64,000 bases of DNA from Nymphaea colorata (Eukaryota > Streptophyta > Magnoliopsida > Nymphaeales > Nymphaeaceae). Below the pieces are notes generated by a model. That model was not told where the DNA came from, searched no databases, and was given only the letters and a program-made list of their open reading frames with translations. Position 1 is the first letter of the stretch. Every line of letters begins with the position of its first letter. The DNA is taken from positions 3,407,544 to 3,471,543 of the forward strand of contig NC_045151.1 of NCBI RefSeq assembly GCF_008831285.2. The letters run 5' to 3'. Of the stretch, positions 1-10,390 are shown one piece after another. The position numbers and the translations under genes are program-made.

Positions 1-194
1 GATATAAACTGAGAATGAGAAAGCTTTTTAGTAGAAAAAAATACTATGTTTGGAAAGGACATGAAATTATTCTAGAAACATGTTATTGTGGACAATGAAC
101 ATGCAAAAGAAGGTGATAGAATGCATGTAAACTAGATTGTAGAATATAAATGCACTAGGGAGAGGAAGGAATTGAACAATTCAATGGAAGACTA
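1..194. other. Unassigned AT-rich flank of the tandem array
   Basis: This stretch precedes the first recognisable repeat unit. It is AT-rich and I see no gene, RNA or transposon end in it. A 63-codon minus-strand frame begins near 346 inside the array and runs into this flank, but it is not conserved between repeat units and is not treated as coding. Confidence 0.4.
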
Positions 195-3100
195 GAAAAA
201 TTGATGGAATCTCCTGATTCGAAAACCTTACCAACATAGACCTGATCCTCACATATACACCATATAATTCCCAAACTGAATATGCACAAAATCTTGAAAT
301 AGCCTGCTTGAAGGTTTAGAGTTTGCCAATGAGAAGTTCTTTTCAAAAAATTTGAAACTAGCGCAGTTGAACATGTATATTCAATTCAATCGTAGCAAGT
401 TATTGGGTGTTTTGTAGTTTTTCTTGTTCTCCTTTGTGACCTTGCATTCATGGGATAGGTTTAAGGGTTTGAGAATGAGGTTGGTAGGTTCCAAACACAA
501 ATGATTTGTTATTTTAGCATAATCTACTTATTCAAAAAACTTACCAACATAGACCTTATTTTCAAAGGTACACTATATAATTCCTAAATTGGATATGCAC
601 AAAATCTTGAAATACCCTGCTTGAAGGTTTGGAGTTTGTCAATGAGATGCTCTTTTCAAAAAATTTGCAACTAGCTGCTGCAGTTGAACATGTATATTCA
701 ATTCAATCACACAAGTTATTGGGTGTTTTATAGTTTTTCTTGTTCTCATTTGTGACATTGCATTCATGGGACGAGTCTTAAGGGTTTGAGAATGAGGTTG
801 GTAGGTTCAAAGGCAATTGGTTTGTTATTTTAACAAAATTTTCTGATTAAAAAAACTTACTAGCATCTGATTCTCACAGGTTTATCATATACTTCCCAAA
901 TTGGATATGCCAAAATCTTGAAATACCATGCTTGAAGGTTTGGAGTTTGCCAATGAGATATTCTTTTCAAAAAATTTGAAACTAGCTGCAGTTGAAAATG
1001 TATATTCAATTCAATCGCAACAAGTTATTGGGTGTTTTGTAGCTTTTCTTGTTCTCCTTTGTGACCTTGCATTCATGGGATGGGTTTAAGGGTTTGAGAA
1101 TGAGGTTGGTAGGTTCCAAACGCAAATGATTTGTTATTTTAGCATAATCTCCTTATTCAAAAAACTTACCAACACAGACCTTATTCTCAAAGGTACATCA
1201 TATAATTCCCAAATTGGATATGCACAAAATCTTGAAACACCCTGCTTGAAGGTTTGGAGTTTGTCAATGAGATGTTATTTTCAAAAAATTTGCAACTAGC
1301 TGCTGTTGAACATGTATATTCAATTCAATCGTAGCAAGTTATTGGGTGTTTTGTAGTTTTTCTTGTTCTCCTTTGTGACCTTGCATTCATGGGATAGGTT
1401 TTTGAAACTAGCTGCAGTTGAACATGTATATTCAATTCAATCGTAGCAAGTTATTGGGTGTTTTGTAGTTTTTCTTGTTCTCCTTTGTGACCTTGCATTC
1501 ATGGGATAGGTTTAAGGGTTTGAGAATGAGGTTGGTAGGTTCCAAACACAAATGATTTGTTATTTTAGCATAATCTCCTTATTCAAAAAACTTACCAACA
1601 TAGACCTTATTCTCAAAGGTACACCATATAATTCCTAAATTGGATATGCACAAAATCTTGAAATACCCTGCTTGAAGGTTTGGAGTTTGTCAATGAGATG
1701 CTCTTTTCAAAAAATTTGCAACTAGCTGCAGTTGAACATGTATATTCAATTCAATCACACAAGTTATTGGGTGTTCTATAGTTTTTCTTGTTCTCATTTG
1801 TGACATTGCATTCATGGGACGAGTCTTAAGGGTTTGAGAATGAGGTTGGTAGGTTCAAAGGCAATTGGTTTGTTATTTTAACAAAATTTTCTGATTAAAA
1901 AAACTTACTGCATCTGATTCTCACAGGTATATCATATACTTCCCAAATTGGATATGCCAAAATCTTGAAATACCATGCTTGAAGGTTTGGAGTTTGCCAA
2001 TGAGATATTCTTTTCAAAAAATTTGAAACTAGCTGCAGTTGAACATGTATATTCAATTCAATCGCAACAAGTTATTGGGTGTTTTGTAGCTTTTCTTGTT
2101 CTCCTTTGTGACCTTGCATTCATGGGATGAGTTTAAGGGTTTGAGAATGAGGTTGGTAGGTTCCAAACAAAAATGATTTGTTATTTTAGCATAATCTCCT
2201 TATTCAAAAAACTTACCAACATAGACCTTATTCTCAAAGGTACATCATATAATTCCCAAATTGGATATGCACAAAATCTTGAAATACCCTGCTTGAAGGT
2301 TTGGAGTTTGTCAATGAGATGCTATTTTCAAAAAATTTGCAACTAGCTACTGTTGAACATGTATATTCAATTCCATCACACAAGTTATTGGGTGTTTTCT
2401 AGTTTTTCTTGTTCTCATTTGTGACATTGCATTCATGGGACGAGTCTTAAGGGTTTGAGAATGAGGTTGGTAGGTTCAAAGGCAATTGATTTGTTATTTT
2501 AACAAAATTTTTTAATGAGATGCTCTTTTCAAAAAATTTGCAACTAGCTGCTGTTGAACATGTATATTCAATTCAATCGCAGCAAGTTATTGGGTGTTTT
2601 TGTAGTTTTTCTTGTTCTCCTTTGTGAACTTGCATTCATGGGATGGGTTTGAGGGTTTGAGAATGAGGTTGGTAGGTTCCAAAGGCAAATGATTTGTTAT
2701 TTTAGCATAATCTCCTTATTCAAAAAACTTACCAACATAAACCTTATTCTCAAAGGTACACCATATAATTCCCAAACTGGATATGCACAAAATCTTGAAA
2801 TGTCCCGCTTGAAGGTTTGGAGTTTGTCAATGAGATGCTCTTTTCGATAAATTTGAAACTAGCTGCAGTTGAACATGTATATTCAATTCATTCATAGAAA
2901 GTTATTGGGTATTTTGTAGTTTTTTTGTTCTCTTTTGTGACATTGCATTTATGGGACGAGTCTTAAGGGTTTGGCAATGAGGTTGGTGGGTACCAAAGGC
3001 AATTGATTTGTTATTTTAGCAGAAACTCCTAATTCAAAAAACTTACCAGCATAGACCTGATTCTCAAAGGTACACCATATAATTCCCAAACTAGATATGC

Positions 3101-3548
3101 ACAAGATCTTGAATTACCCTGCTTGAAGGTTTGGAGTTTTTCAATGAAATACTCTTTTCAAAAAATTTAAAACTAGCTGCAGCTGAACATGTATATTCAA
3201 TTCAATCATAGAAAATTATTGGGTGTTTTGTAGCTTTCTTGTTCTCTTTTGTGACATTGCATTTATGGGATGAGTCTTAAGGGTAAGAGAATGAAGTTGG
3301 TGGATTTCAAAGGCAGTTGATTTGTTATTTTAGTAGAATCTCCTGATTCAAAAAACTTACCAACATAGACCTGATTCTCACAGGTACACCATATAATTCC
3401 CAAATTGGATATGCATAAAATCTTGAAAATAGCCTGCTTGAAGCTTTGGAGTTTGTCAATGAGATGCTTTTTTCAAAAAAATTGAAACTAGCTGCAATCG
3501 AACATGTATATTCAATTCAATCACAACAATTGATTTGTTAATTTAGCA
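195..3548. repeat. Satellite-like tandem array, ~313-bp units with higher-order structure
   Basis: The anchor TATTGGGTGT recurs at about 401, 717, 1026, 1340, 1452, 1765, 2073, 2386 and 2588. Slightly altered forms lie near 2903 and 3217, and a partial unit closes the array. Most spacings are 308-316 bp; the steps of 112 and 202 bp mark internally deleted units. Units come in subtypes, for example those followed by gataggtttaag versus gacgagtcttaag. The subtype order near 401, 717 and 1026 is repeated near 1452, 1765 and 2073, giving a higher-order period of ~1,046-1,051 bp. The sequence is AT-rich with no conserved reading frame. The last unit stops against a Copia integrase remnant near 3548. 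Confidence 0.9.
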
Positions 3549-4130
3549 GTTGTTTAGGAAGCATCGACCCAAAAACATAATGACAAACTTGCATGAATAA
3601 GCATGTGATGTATTTTCTCTACATTCCTATTTTGTTGGGAATGTATGAAGATAAAACAGCCAACTTCGAACTTCATTAGCATTAACAAAATCTGAAAATT
3701 GTTTGCTCATGAACTTGCCTTTCACTACCACTATGAAAAAATTTAACTTTGTGTTGCATCTATCATTAAACAATATTATAAAACATTTGAAACAAGCAAA
3801 CATATTTTCTTTCTTTATCAACAAAACAAACTCTAGGTAAACAATGAGTATTGATCCACAATGAGCAAATAATAAACTTGATCATCATATGGCAAGCATG
3901 TTGCTGGATGCCAAATGTCAGCATGAAGGAATTCTAGGGGAGCACTAGCTTGAAAAATTGATTCTTGGAATGGAAAATGAAGCATTTTTGCTAATGTACA
4001 AGTAGAACAAAAATCAAGCACAAATGTTTCATCAACAAAAGTTAGTTTAGTTCTAGTGTTCAAACTTACAAAGCATATAAAAATGAGCATGGCCAAGACA
4101 ATAATATCATAAACTAGCTAAAGGACTATA
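3549..4130 (-). pseudogene. Decayed Copia gag-pre-integrase/integrase fragment
   Basis: Read on the minus strand, 4130-3833 encodes an LGHAHF-type stretch, a CSTCTLAK zinc-binding segment, HADIWHPA and YYLLIVDQYS. This is the usual order in Ty1/Copia elements: gag-pre-integrase followed by the first catalytic block of integrase. After a frame change, 3824-3627 continues with NTKLNFF..KGKFMSKQFSDF, matching the region around the second catalytic aspartate. A further frame reaches about 3549 with an FWVDA-like motif. Several stops and frameshifts separate the pieces, so nothing is translatable. Family assignment rests on motif order alone. No LTRs were found for this copy. Confidence 0.75.
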
Positions 4131-4439
4131 CATTATGAAGACATTATAATGTTGTTTATTTGATATTGGTGTGTTTCTATTGACATTTATTGATGGCTAG
4201 AAAGAAACACACCAACAACTCCATTCTCCATTACTCGACTTGAAATGGGAGACCAGACATGTAGTCCATCTTTATTTGATCTAGACAGAAGTGCTTCCCC
4301 CATCTACAAGTTCTAAATAGAGAAATCACTGGGTGAATTTGAAATTGTCAAAGTTGTCTCTAAGTGAACTTGGACACTGGTAATAGTTTTTTTTTTTTTT
4401 GCACAGTAGGGAAGTTTAGACTAATCATCATTAACAAAT
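4131..4439. other. Unassigned spacer between two Copia remnants
   Basis: AT-rich sequence with a T-run near 4389-4400. It probably also belongs to the decayed minus-strand Copia material, because motif-bearing fragments lie on both sides, but I recognise no domain in it. Confidence 0.3.
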
Positions 4440-4611
4440 CAAGGAGTAGTAGAAGTGGATCTGTCAACATACATCATGAGCTTGCTGATCATTACACATT
4501 CGGTTTGTGATTGCCACAACATACCTCATATTCAATAAGACTATTTGATTGGTGTGAGAACAAGTAATGTGCCATTCAATTTCAAGTAACTCTAGAAAAG
4601 TAGATATAATT
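4440..4611 (-). pseudogene. Copia integrase remnant, downstream half, split by the younger Copia
   Basis: On the minus strand this reads IEWHITCSHTNQ and then a YVVA/FYYSLI-like stretch. It resembles the GI.H..SCPHTPQQNG...ERKHRH segment that carries the third catalytic residue of Copia integrase. It continues the reading of the remnant at 9818-10390 once the element at 4612-9817 is ignored. TAATT at 4607-4611 is the target-site copy. The match is weak and contains stops. Confidence 0.5.
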
Positions 4612-4899
4612 TGTTAGAATATGTTGCTGTGGGAACCGGATCCATTCCTGGACCCGGTTCTATGGGGCGCGGGTACCGAGGCGGGCTCGGTACCCTAGGC
4701 GGCTTCTCCTCTCTCCCTCCTCTTTATATTGTCACTTGTGTTTAGTGTTGAATTAAGTGAAATATATTTTCTCTCTCCTAGGGTTGCGGTGAGCCCCTAG
4801 GTCAGAGCCTCCCCGTGGTTTTTCACCTCTTTCTGAGGTTTTCCATGTAGATTGTGTGTTCGTTCTCCACTCTCTCTCTTTGTGGTTCGTGTTTCTACA
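4612..4899 (+). repeat. 5' LTR of the Copia element
   Basis: 288 bp, TG...CA ends. It contains a TATA-like TTTATATT at about 4723-4730, which would drive transcription of the element, and CT-rich stretches downstream. It differs from the right LTR by three substitutions. Confidence 0.95.
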
Positions 4900-4912
4900 T
4901 GGTATCAGAGCC
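4900..4912 (+). promoter_or_regulatory. Primer-binding site (initiator tRNA-Met)
   Basis: TGGTATCAGAGCC directly follows the LTR end. It is the standard plant initiator-Met tRNA primer site for minus-strand cDNA synthesis. Confidence 0.95.
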
Positions 4913-5222
4913 AGCGGAGTTGGAGAAGCGTTTTTTCCGAGGATCGTCAAGTTTTTTTGTCGCCCGACGCCGTTGAAGTTCCGGCGCCGCTGCTGCCCTT
5001 GTGACGTCGCCCTGCTCTGCCGCCGCCGTCCTTTGTTCCGCCGCCGCCGTCCTCTGTTCGGCCCGTTCTTTGTTTCTGCCACCGTGGGTGGCCTCTGTGT
5101 TGCGCCGTCGCCTGCTTTCCGTTGCCGCTGCCTCATTCCCGCCGCCGTCGCCGCTGCCTCCTTCCCGTCGCCGTTGCCTCTGTCCCGCTGTTGTGCCTCT
5201 TGTTGCTGTGTGCTTGTTTGTG

Positions 5223-5630
5223 ATGGCAGACGCGATGGGGACTCAAAAAGATGCCGTTCTTGACACGGGCAGCGCCTCCAAGACTGAGAACGTGCCGATC
5301 CAGGTCACCTCCATCCGTCTGACCAAGGACAATTACCTATCTTGGTCTGCCGCTCTCGAGATTGGGATTACTAGCCGTGGGCGTCTCTCTTACATCACTG
5401 GCGACAAACCTGCGCCCATCAAATCTGATCCTCAATGGGCGACGTGGGCGTTGGAGGACAGCCAAGTGAAGGTGTGGATTATCAGCTCCGTGTCATCCGA
5501 TATCCAGCCCCTCATTCTGCGGAAGCCGACCTCTTTTGATATGTGGACTGTGCTTGCAAAGATGTATGGTCGCAAGAAGAGACATTTGCGCACCTATCAG
5601 ATTAAACGCAGTATTTACTCTCTGACATAG
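5223..5630 (+). pseudogene. Copia gag N-terminal part, ends at a premature TAG
   Basis: The likely start is the ATG at 5223 (MADAMGTQ...), because the upstream in-frame sequence from 5001 is low-complexity GCC-rich leader. The product shows the Copia gag pattern LTKDNYLSW.AALEIG and WIISSV..DI.. followed by the MW..L...Y region. The frame ends at TAG 5628-5630. The same frame resumes at once and continues gag, so this is a nonsense mutation inside gag and not a natural terminus. Gag would form the virus-like particle. Confidence 0.85.
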
Positions 5631-5636
5631 GGTGAT

Positions 5637-7229
5637 TTGTCTGTTGCTGCCTTCTATGCTGCCCTGAAGACCAAATGGGAGAAGCTAGATTATCATGTGA
5701 CTGATGAGTGGACGTGCGGTTCAGATCATTCCCTCTACTGGGAAAAGGAATGGATGGACCGTACGTTTCTGTTTCTGGGAGGCCTGCGGGATGAATTTGA
5801 GTCTATTCGTAGCCAGATTCTTAATGGTGATGAGATTCCGGGGATAGAGGAAGTATATGCTCGTGTTGAGTCTGAAGAACAACGTCGCCAGGTGATGCAT
5901 CTTGACACCGGTCATGGCCCTTCTGCCTTTGTCAGCCGTGCCTCAAGGACTGGGCAGCGTCCTGCCCGACATTGCACTCATTGCCACAAGTTGGGGCATT
6001 CGGTGGATTTCTGTTGGGATCTTCATCCCGAGAAGAGACTGGTCAGAGGTCGTCCTCCCTCTGGCAAGCGTAGCCCTTCTGTGTCTGATTCCAGTCAGAG
6101 CAATTCTTCTAGTGGTGCAAAGTCCAAGTTGTCCCCTGCTCAACTCAAGGAGCTACAGGCGTACATCAGCCGTCTATCTACTACCCCTGAGGAGTCCTCC
6201 ACGTCTGAAGGGGCTCAGCTAGCCCAAGCTCTCGTTGCCTCGACTGATCAAGGTAACCCTTCTCTTGGTGATTTGATTGTTGATAGTGGAGCCACTCACC
6301 ACATGACAGGGGACTCTAAACTCTTTCAAGAATATCAACTTTCCTCTGGCAAGCAACGCGTGTCTATGGCAGATGGGTCTTCTATCTCTGTGGCTGGGAA
6401 AGGGAGCTTGTCCCTGTTGAACAAATACCGTCTCCACAATGCCCTGCATGTTCCAAATATTCCTGTGAACTTACTCTCTGTCAGCAGTATTACTAAAGAA
6501 CTAAACTGTAATCTGATTTTCTCTGCTGATCATTGTTCCCTGCAGGACTTGGTGACGGGGAGGAAGATTGGGATTGGTTCGGTTACTGATGGGCTCTACA
6601 GGTTGCCGGTACAAGTTGCTTCAGCATTGATTTCTGCCACGAGTGGTCACTTGTCTGGTGTGAACGATAGATCTACTGTTCTGCGATGGCACGAGCGTCT
6701 TGGACATCTCCCTTTCCAGTTAATAAAGAAGTTGTTTCCTCATTTGTTTGCTTCTGTCTCCATTGACTCCTTCGCTTGTGAAGTGTGTCAATTGGCTAAA
6801 CATGTCAGGGCTTCGTACCCTATTTCTTTGAATAAAACCACTCATCTGTTTGCCTTAGTTCATTCCGATGTTTGGGGTCCATCTGGAGTACCCACGTGTG
6901 GTGGTTGTCACTATTTTTTGACGCTTATTGATGATTACTCTAGATGTACGTTCGTGTACTTGTTGCGAGAACGTAGTGAGGTTCCAGCAGTTGTGAAAAA
7001 CTTTGTTGCCTTTGTTGAGACTCAATTCCATACTACTGTTCAAGCTTTCCGTACGGATAATGCAAGGGAATATGTCTCCCAATCTCTTGATGATTTCTTA
7101 AAAGGCAAGGGTATTGTTCATGAAACGTCTTGTAGTTATACCCCTCCTCAAAATGGTATAGCTGAACGAAAAAATCGTCTATCTTTTGAATGTTACCCGG
7201 GCCATTATGTTCCAACATCATGTCCCTAA
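5637..7229 (+). pseudogene. Copia gag C-terminus, zinc knuckle, protease and integrase
   Basis: This 530-codon stretch is in the same frame as the gag start. Visible domains by residue within the stretch: a CX2CX4HX4C zinc knuckle at 113-126, the protease motif DSGAT at 216-220, the gag-pre-integrase/integrase zinc finger (H352, H357, C381, C384), and the integrase core with D411, D474 and E510. Up to NGIAERKN it is normal, then a one-base insertion near 7175-7185 throws it out of frame and it ends after about 17 unrelated residues. Integrase would insert the cDNA into the host chromosome. Confidence 0.9.
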
Positions 7230-7584
7230 GCGGTATTGGGGTGATGCACTTCTCACTAGTGCACATCTTATTAACCGTATGCCTACTAGGGTGTTGGATG
7301 GTCAGTCTCCTTATTCTACCCTGTGGCCTACTCAGAATCCGTGGTCTCTTACTCCTCGTGTCTTTGGGTGCAGTTGTTTTGTGCATAATCATAGCCCTAC
7401 TCTCAAAAAACTCGATCCCCGGTCTATTAAAGGAGTTTTCTTGGGGTACTCTTCCACTCAGAAGGGATACAAATGTGTGGATCCCATTACTTCCAAAGTG
7501 TATGTTTCGAGGGATGTCACATTTCATGAACATGAGTCGTATTTTCCGGTGAATCCTCTTCAGGGGGGAGTGTCTTGGGAATAA
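7186..7584 (+). pseudogene. Copia integrase C-terminal region in a shifted frame
   Basis: Starting NVTRAIMFQ..VPKRYWGDA, this frame continues the integrase after the shift. It contains the conserved VFGCSCFVH and KGVFLGYSSTQKGYKC motifs that end Copia integrases. It terminates at TAA 7582-7584 just after a second frame change, since the downstream polyprotein is read in the third frame from about 7577. Confidence 0.88.
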
Positions 7585-9535
7585 AGGGGAAGAGTATTCT
7601 TCTAATCAGCTGATTCAGTTTATGGAGTTTTTGGATTACAAGGTTAGTCCCAGTGTGATTGACACGGTCACGGTCAGTAATGAGAAGGGCAGTCATATGG
7701 AAGGGGTCACGGTGGATGCTCAGCCCACTGTTGCCCGGGATCACTTGTTTGGCCAGGTTTATGTCAGAAAGGAGAAAGCTACAGTGGAAGATGGTGGTGA
7801 TGAGGATAGAACCAATCCCAATCCTGTGATCTCCCCGGATGACCCAAGTCCATCGAATGAAGAGCTCCCCATTGCTTTGCGCAAAGGCACCAGGTCATGT
7901 ACTTCTCACCCTATTCAGAGATTTGTTTCTTATGCTAAGCTCAGTACAAATTACAAGTGCTTTATCACAACCTTATCCAAAGTTGTTATTCCCAGGTCGG
8001 TGGATGATGCTAAGGATGATCCCAAGTGGTTACATGCAATGACGGAGGATATGGGTGCGTTAGCTAAGAACAAAACATGGGAAGTTGTTGATATCCCTAA
8101 AGGGACACACTTAGTTGGCTCTAAGTGGGTTTACAACGTGAAGTACAAACCTGATGGCACTGTAGATCGATATAAAGCTCGTCTGGTTGCAAAGGGGTTC
8201 AGCCAAAAGTATGGGATCAACTATCTTGAGACCTTTGCCCTTGTTGCAAAGTTGAAGACCGTGAGGGTTATTCTTGCTCTTGCTGTGCACAGGAAGTGGC
8301 GTATGGACCAGCTTGATGTTAAAAATGCGTTCTTGAACGGCCATCTGGAGGAAGAAGTCTATATGAGCATGCCTCCCGGGTATGTTCAAGAGGGAAAATG
8401 TTGTCACCTCAAGAAAGCTTTGTATGGCTTGAAGCAGTCGCCTAGAGCTTGGTTTGAGAGACTAAGGATCGTTATGAAGTCTACTGGGTACAAGCAAGGA
8501 AATGGAGATCATACCCTATTCATAAAGCAGAGAGATGGTCTGGTGAGTCTTCTCCTTGTCTACGTTGATGATATGATTGTCACTGGCAGTGATGAAGAAG
8601 AAAACAGAAAGATGAAGGAGAGATTAGCTAAAGAATTCGACCTCAAGGATCTGGGTAAGCTGAGATACTTTCTGGGGATAGAGATTGCTCGATCAGAGAC
8701 AGGGCTGGTTATGAATCAAAGGAAGTACACTCTTGACTTACTAAAGGAGACAGGCAAACTTGGTTGTAGGCCCTATCTTACTCCTATAGAGTCGGGAACT
8801 AAGATAAGTATCAAGACGGGCACTATTCTGGATGAGGAAGGAAAAGGGCGATATCAGAGGCTAGTAGGTAAGCTTATCTATCTTACTCTAACTCGCCCTG
8901 ATATCACGTATGCGGTAAATGTGCTAAGTCAATTTATGCATGCTCCCACGGATTGTCACTGGAAGAGTGCAGAAAGAGTGTTGGGATATCTAAAGAATGA
9001 CCCAGAAAAAGGACTGCTGTATACTCGACAAGACAAACTTACTATTGAGGGCTACTCAGATGCAGATTGGGCAGGTTGCACTGACACAAGGAGGTCTACT
9101 ACAGGGTATTGTATCTTTCTTGGAGGTAACCTAGTTGTTTGGAGAAGTAAGAGACAAGAAGTATGTTCGAGGTCTAGTGCTGAGGCTGAGTACAGGGCTG
9201 TTGCAATGGGGGTTACAGAGATGCTGTGGCTGAAGATTCTTTTGACTGATATTGGTGTGGAACTGGGGGATAAAATGAAGATGTACTGTGACAACAAGTC
9301 TGCGATTAATCTTGCCAATAATCCAGTTCTGCATGACAGGACCAAAGATGTGGAGATTGACCGTCATTTTATCCAGGAACGCATTGACTCAAAGGAGCTG
9401 ATTCTGCCATATATGAAGTCTGAAGATCAAGTTGCAGACGTCCTAACTAAAGGGCTTTGTACTTCTTCATTCGAAAAGAATGTTAGCAAGCTTGGCATGT
9501 TTGACATGTATGCCAAGCTTGAGGGGGAGTGTTAG
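7577..9535 (+). CDS. Copia reverse transcriptase and RNase H open frame
   Basis: The frame is open from about 7577; the first ATG is 7622, giving 637 residues. Counted from that ATG, an acidic linker comes first, then reverse transcriptase with ARLVAKGFSQ, LDVKNAFLNG (first catalytic Asp at 232) and YVDDM (314-318). RNase H carries YSDADWAG, SSAEAEYRA and YCDNKSAI, followed by the terminal HFIQERI...ADVLTKGL block. These copy the RNA into cDNA and remove the template. The stop codon lies across the first bases of the right LTR, as is common in Copia. This part is undamaged, but it lacks its own start because it is normally made as part of one gag-pol protein. Confidence 0.93.
   Translation, partial: GNKGEEYSSNQLIQFMEFLDYKVSPSVIDTVTVSNEKGSHMEGVTVDAQPTVARDHLFGQVYVRKEKATVEDGGDEDRTNPNPVISPDDPSPSNEELPIALRKGTRSCTSHPIQRFVSYAKLSTNYKCFITTLSKVVIPRSVDDAKDDPKWLHAMTEDMGALAKNKTWEVVDIPKGTHLVGSKWVYNVKYKPDGTVDRYKARLVAKGFSQKYGINYLETFALVAKLKTVRVILALAVHRKWRMDQLDVKNAFLNGHLEEEVYMSMPPGYVQEGKCCHLKKALYGLKQSPRAWFERLRIVMKSTGYKQGNGDHTLFIKQRDGLVSLLLVYVDDMIVTGSDEEENRKMKERLAKEFDLKDLGKLRYFLGIEIARSETGLVMNQRKYTLDLLKETGKLGCRPYLTPIESGTKISIKTGTILDEEGKGRYQRLVGKLIYLTLTRPDITYAVNVLSQFMHAPTDCHWKSAERVLGYLKNDPEKGLLYTRQDKLTIEGYSDADWAGCTDTRRSTTGYCIFLGGNLVVWRSKRQEVCSRSSAEAEYRAVAMGVTEMLWLKILLTDIGVELGDKMKMYCDNKSAINLANNPVLHDRTKDVEIDRHFIQERIDSKELILPYMKSEDQVADVLTKGLCTSSFEKNVSKLGMFDMYAKLEGEC
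9521..9529 (+). promoter_or_regulatory. Polypurine tract of the Copia element
   Basis: GAGGGGGAG sits directly before the TG of the right LTR, where plus-strand DNA synthesis is primed. Confidence 0.9.
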
Positions 9536-9817
9536 AATATGTTGCTGTGGGAACCGGATCCATTCCTGGACCCGGTTCTATGGGGCGTGGGTACCGAGGC
9601 GGGCTCGGTACCCTAGGCGGCTTCTCCTCTCTCCCTCCTCTTTATATTGTCACTTGTGTTTAGTGTTGAATTAAGTGAAATATATTTTCTCTCTCCTACG
9701 GTTGCGGTGAGCCCCTAGGTCAGAGCCTCCCCGTGGTTTTTCACCTCTTTCTGAGGTTTTCCACGTAGATTGTGTGTTCGTTCTCCACTCTCTCTCTTTG
9801 TGGTTCGTGTTTCTACA
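9530..9817 (+). repeat. 3' LTR of the Copia element
   Basis: 288 bp, TG...CA, three substitutions from the left LTR. It is followed directly by the TAATT target-site copy at 9818-9822. Confidence 0.95.
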
Positions 9818-10390
9818 TAATTCAATAATCACCCCCTAGTCACCTTGGAAGCCTTTGATTTGTCTTCCTAGTTACTACTTGATCAACTTATGAAAGTCTT
9901 CAGAAGTAGGCAATACATCAAAATTAATATGTTTATTAATAAATTCCCATGAAAAAAAAAATCATCAACAAAATTAGTACAATAAAAAATGGCCATGCAT
10001 CATAGGAATTGGATCGGGCTGGCCCACATACATTTGCAAAAATCACATTGAATGATCCATGGATTTCTTGAGATGAAGAAGCAAATATTAATAATGACTT
10101 TTTCCTACCTGGCTAGCTTCACAAAAATTAATCAGCAGCATTTTCAAAGTATGCAGGTAACCCATCTTTATTTATGACATGTTATACATTTTTGAATAAA
10201 AGGCGACCCTTCCAGTCATGCCATTGTTGAATCACAATATGTTTTCTAATGAATGCATTGGCTTTACTTTGTTCTTCTACTTCCAAGTGACCATGTAGAG
10301 CTCATGTTCATGCCCACTAGTTAGAATCACCTTCCTTGTCTTGAGGTCCTTTACATGACAGGTTTGGGTAAGGTTATGAAGAAACTCCAT
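9818..10390 (-). pseudogene. Copia protease-integrase remnant, upstream half
   Basis: On the minus strand, from about 10360 downward, VKDLKTRKVIL.......LYMV matches the D..TGK.L..G....LYPL block before the Copia integrase zinc finger. Later frames give CEASQ.GKSH and then IFANVCGPARSNSYDAW.FFIVLI, which resembles the HSDVWGPA...YFLTFID catalytic block. Many stops and frame changes are present. With 4440-4611 it forms one old minus-strand Copia integrase that the younger plus-strand Copia interrupted. Confidence 0.6.

Larger units (their letters stand above)
4612..9817 (+). mobile_element. Complete young Ty1/Copia LTR retrotransposon, 5,206 bp
   Basis: Two 288-bp LTRs (4612-4899 and 9530-9817) begin TGTTAG and end CTACA. 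I count three differences, near 4670, 4780 and 4845 of the left copy. The flanking TAATT at 4607-4611 and 9818-9822 is a perfect 5-bp target duplication. A primer-binding site complementary to initiator tRNA-Met follows the left LTR, and a purine tract precedes the right one. Internal order is gag with zinc knuckle, protease, integrase, reverse transcriptase, RNase H, which is the Copia order. The polyprotein has one in-frame stop and two frameshifts, so this copy is not autonomous as sequenced. About 1% LTR divergence points to recent insertion. Confidence 0.97.

Noticed and set aside
155-346. Minus-strand open frame in the tandem array ending at a GGTAAG donor-like site, as if the array repeated an exon
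   Set aside because: The same frame in the next unit is broken by TGA and TAG; no unit keeps a common frame, so it is not coding.
4753-5136. 127-codon minus-strand frame
   Set aside because: It is antisense to the Copia LTR and leader and low in complexity.
5001-5222. Extended N-terminus for the Copia gag from an in-frame ATG at 5001
   Set aside because: The 74 extra residues are Ala/Arg/Pro/Leu-rich products of a GCCGCC repeat; gag-like sequence begins only at the ATG at 5223.
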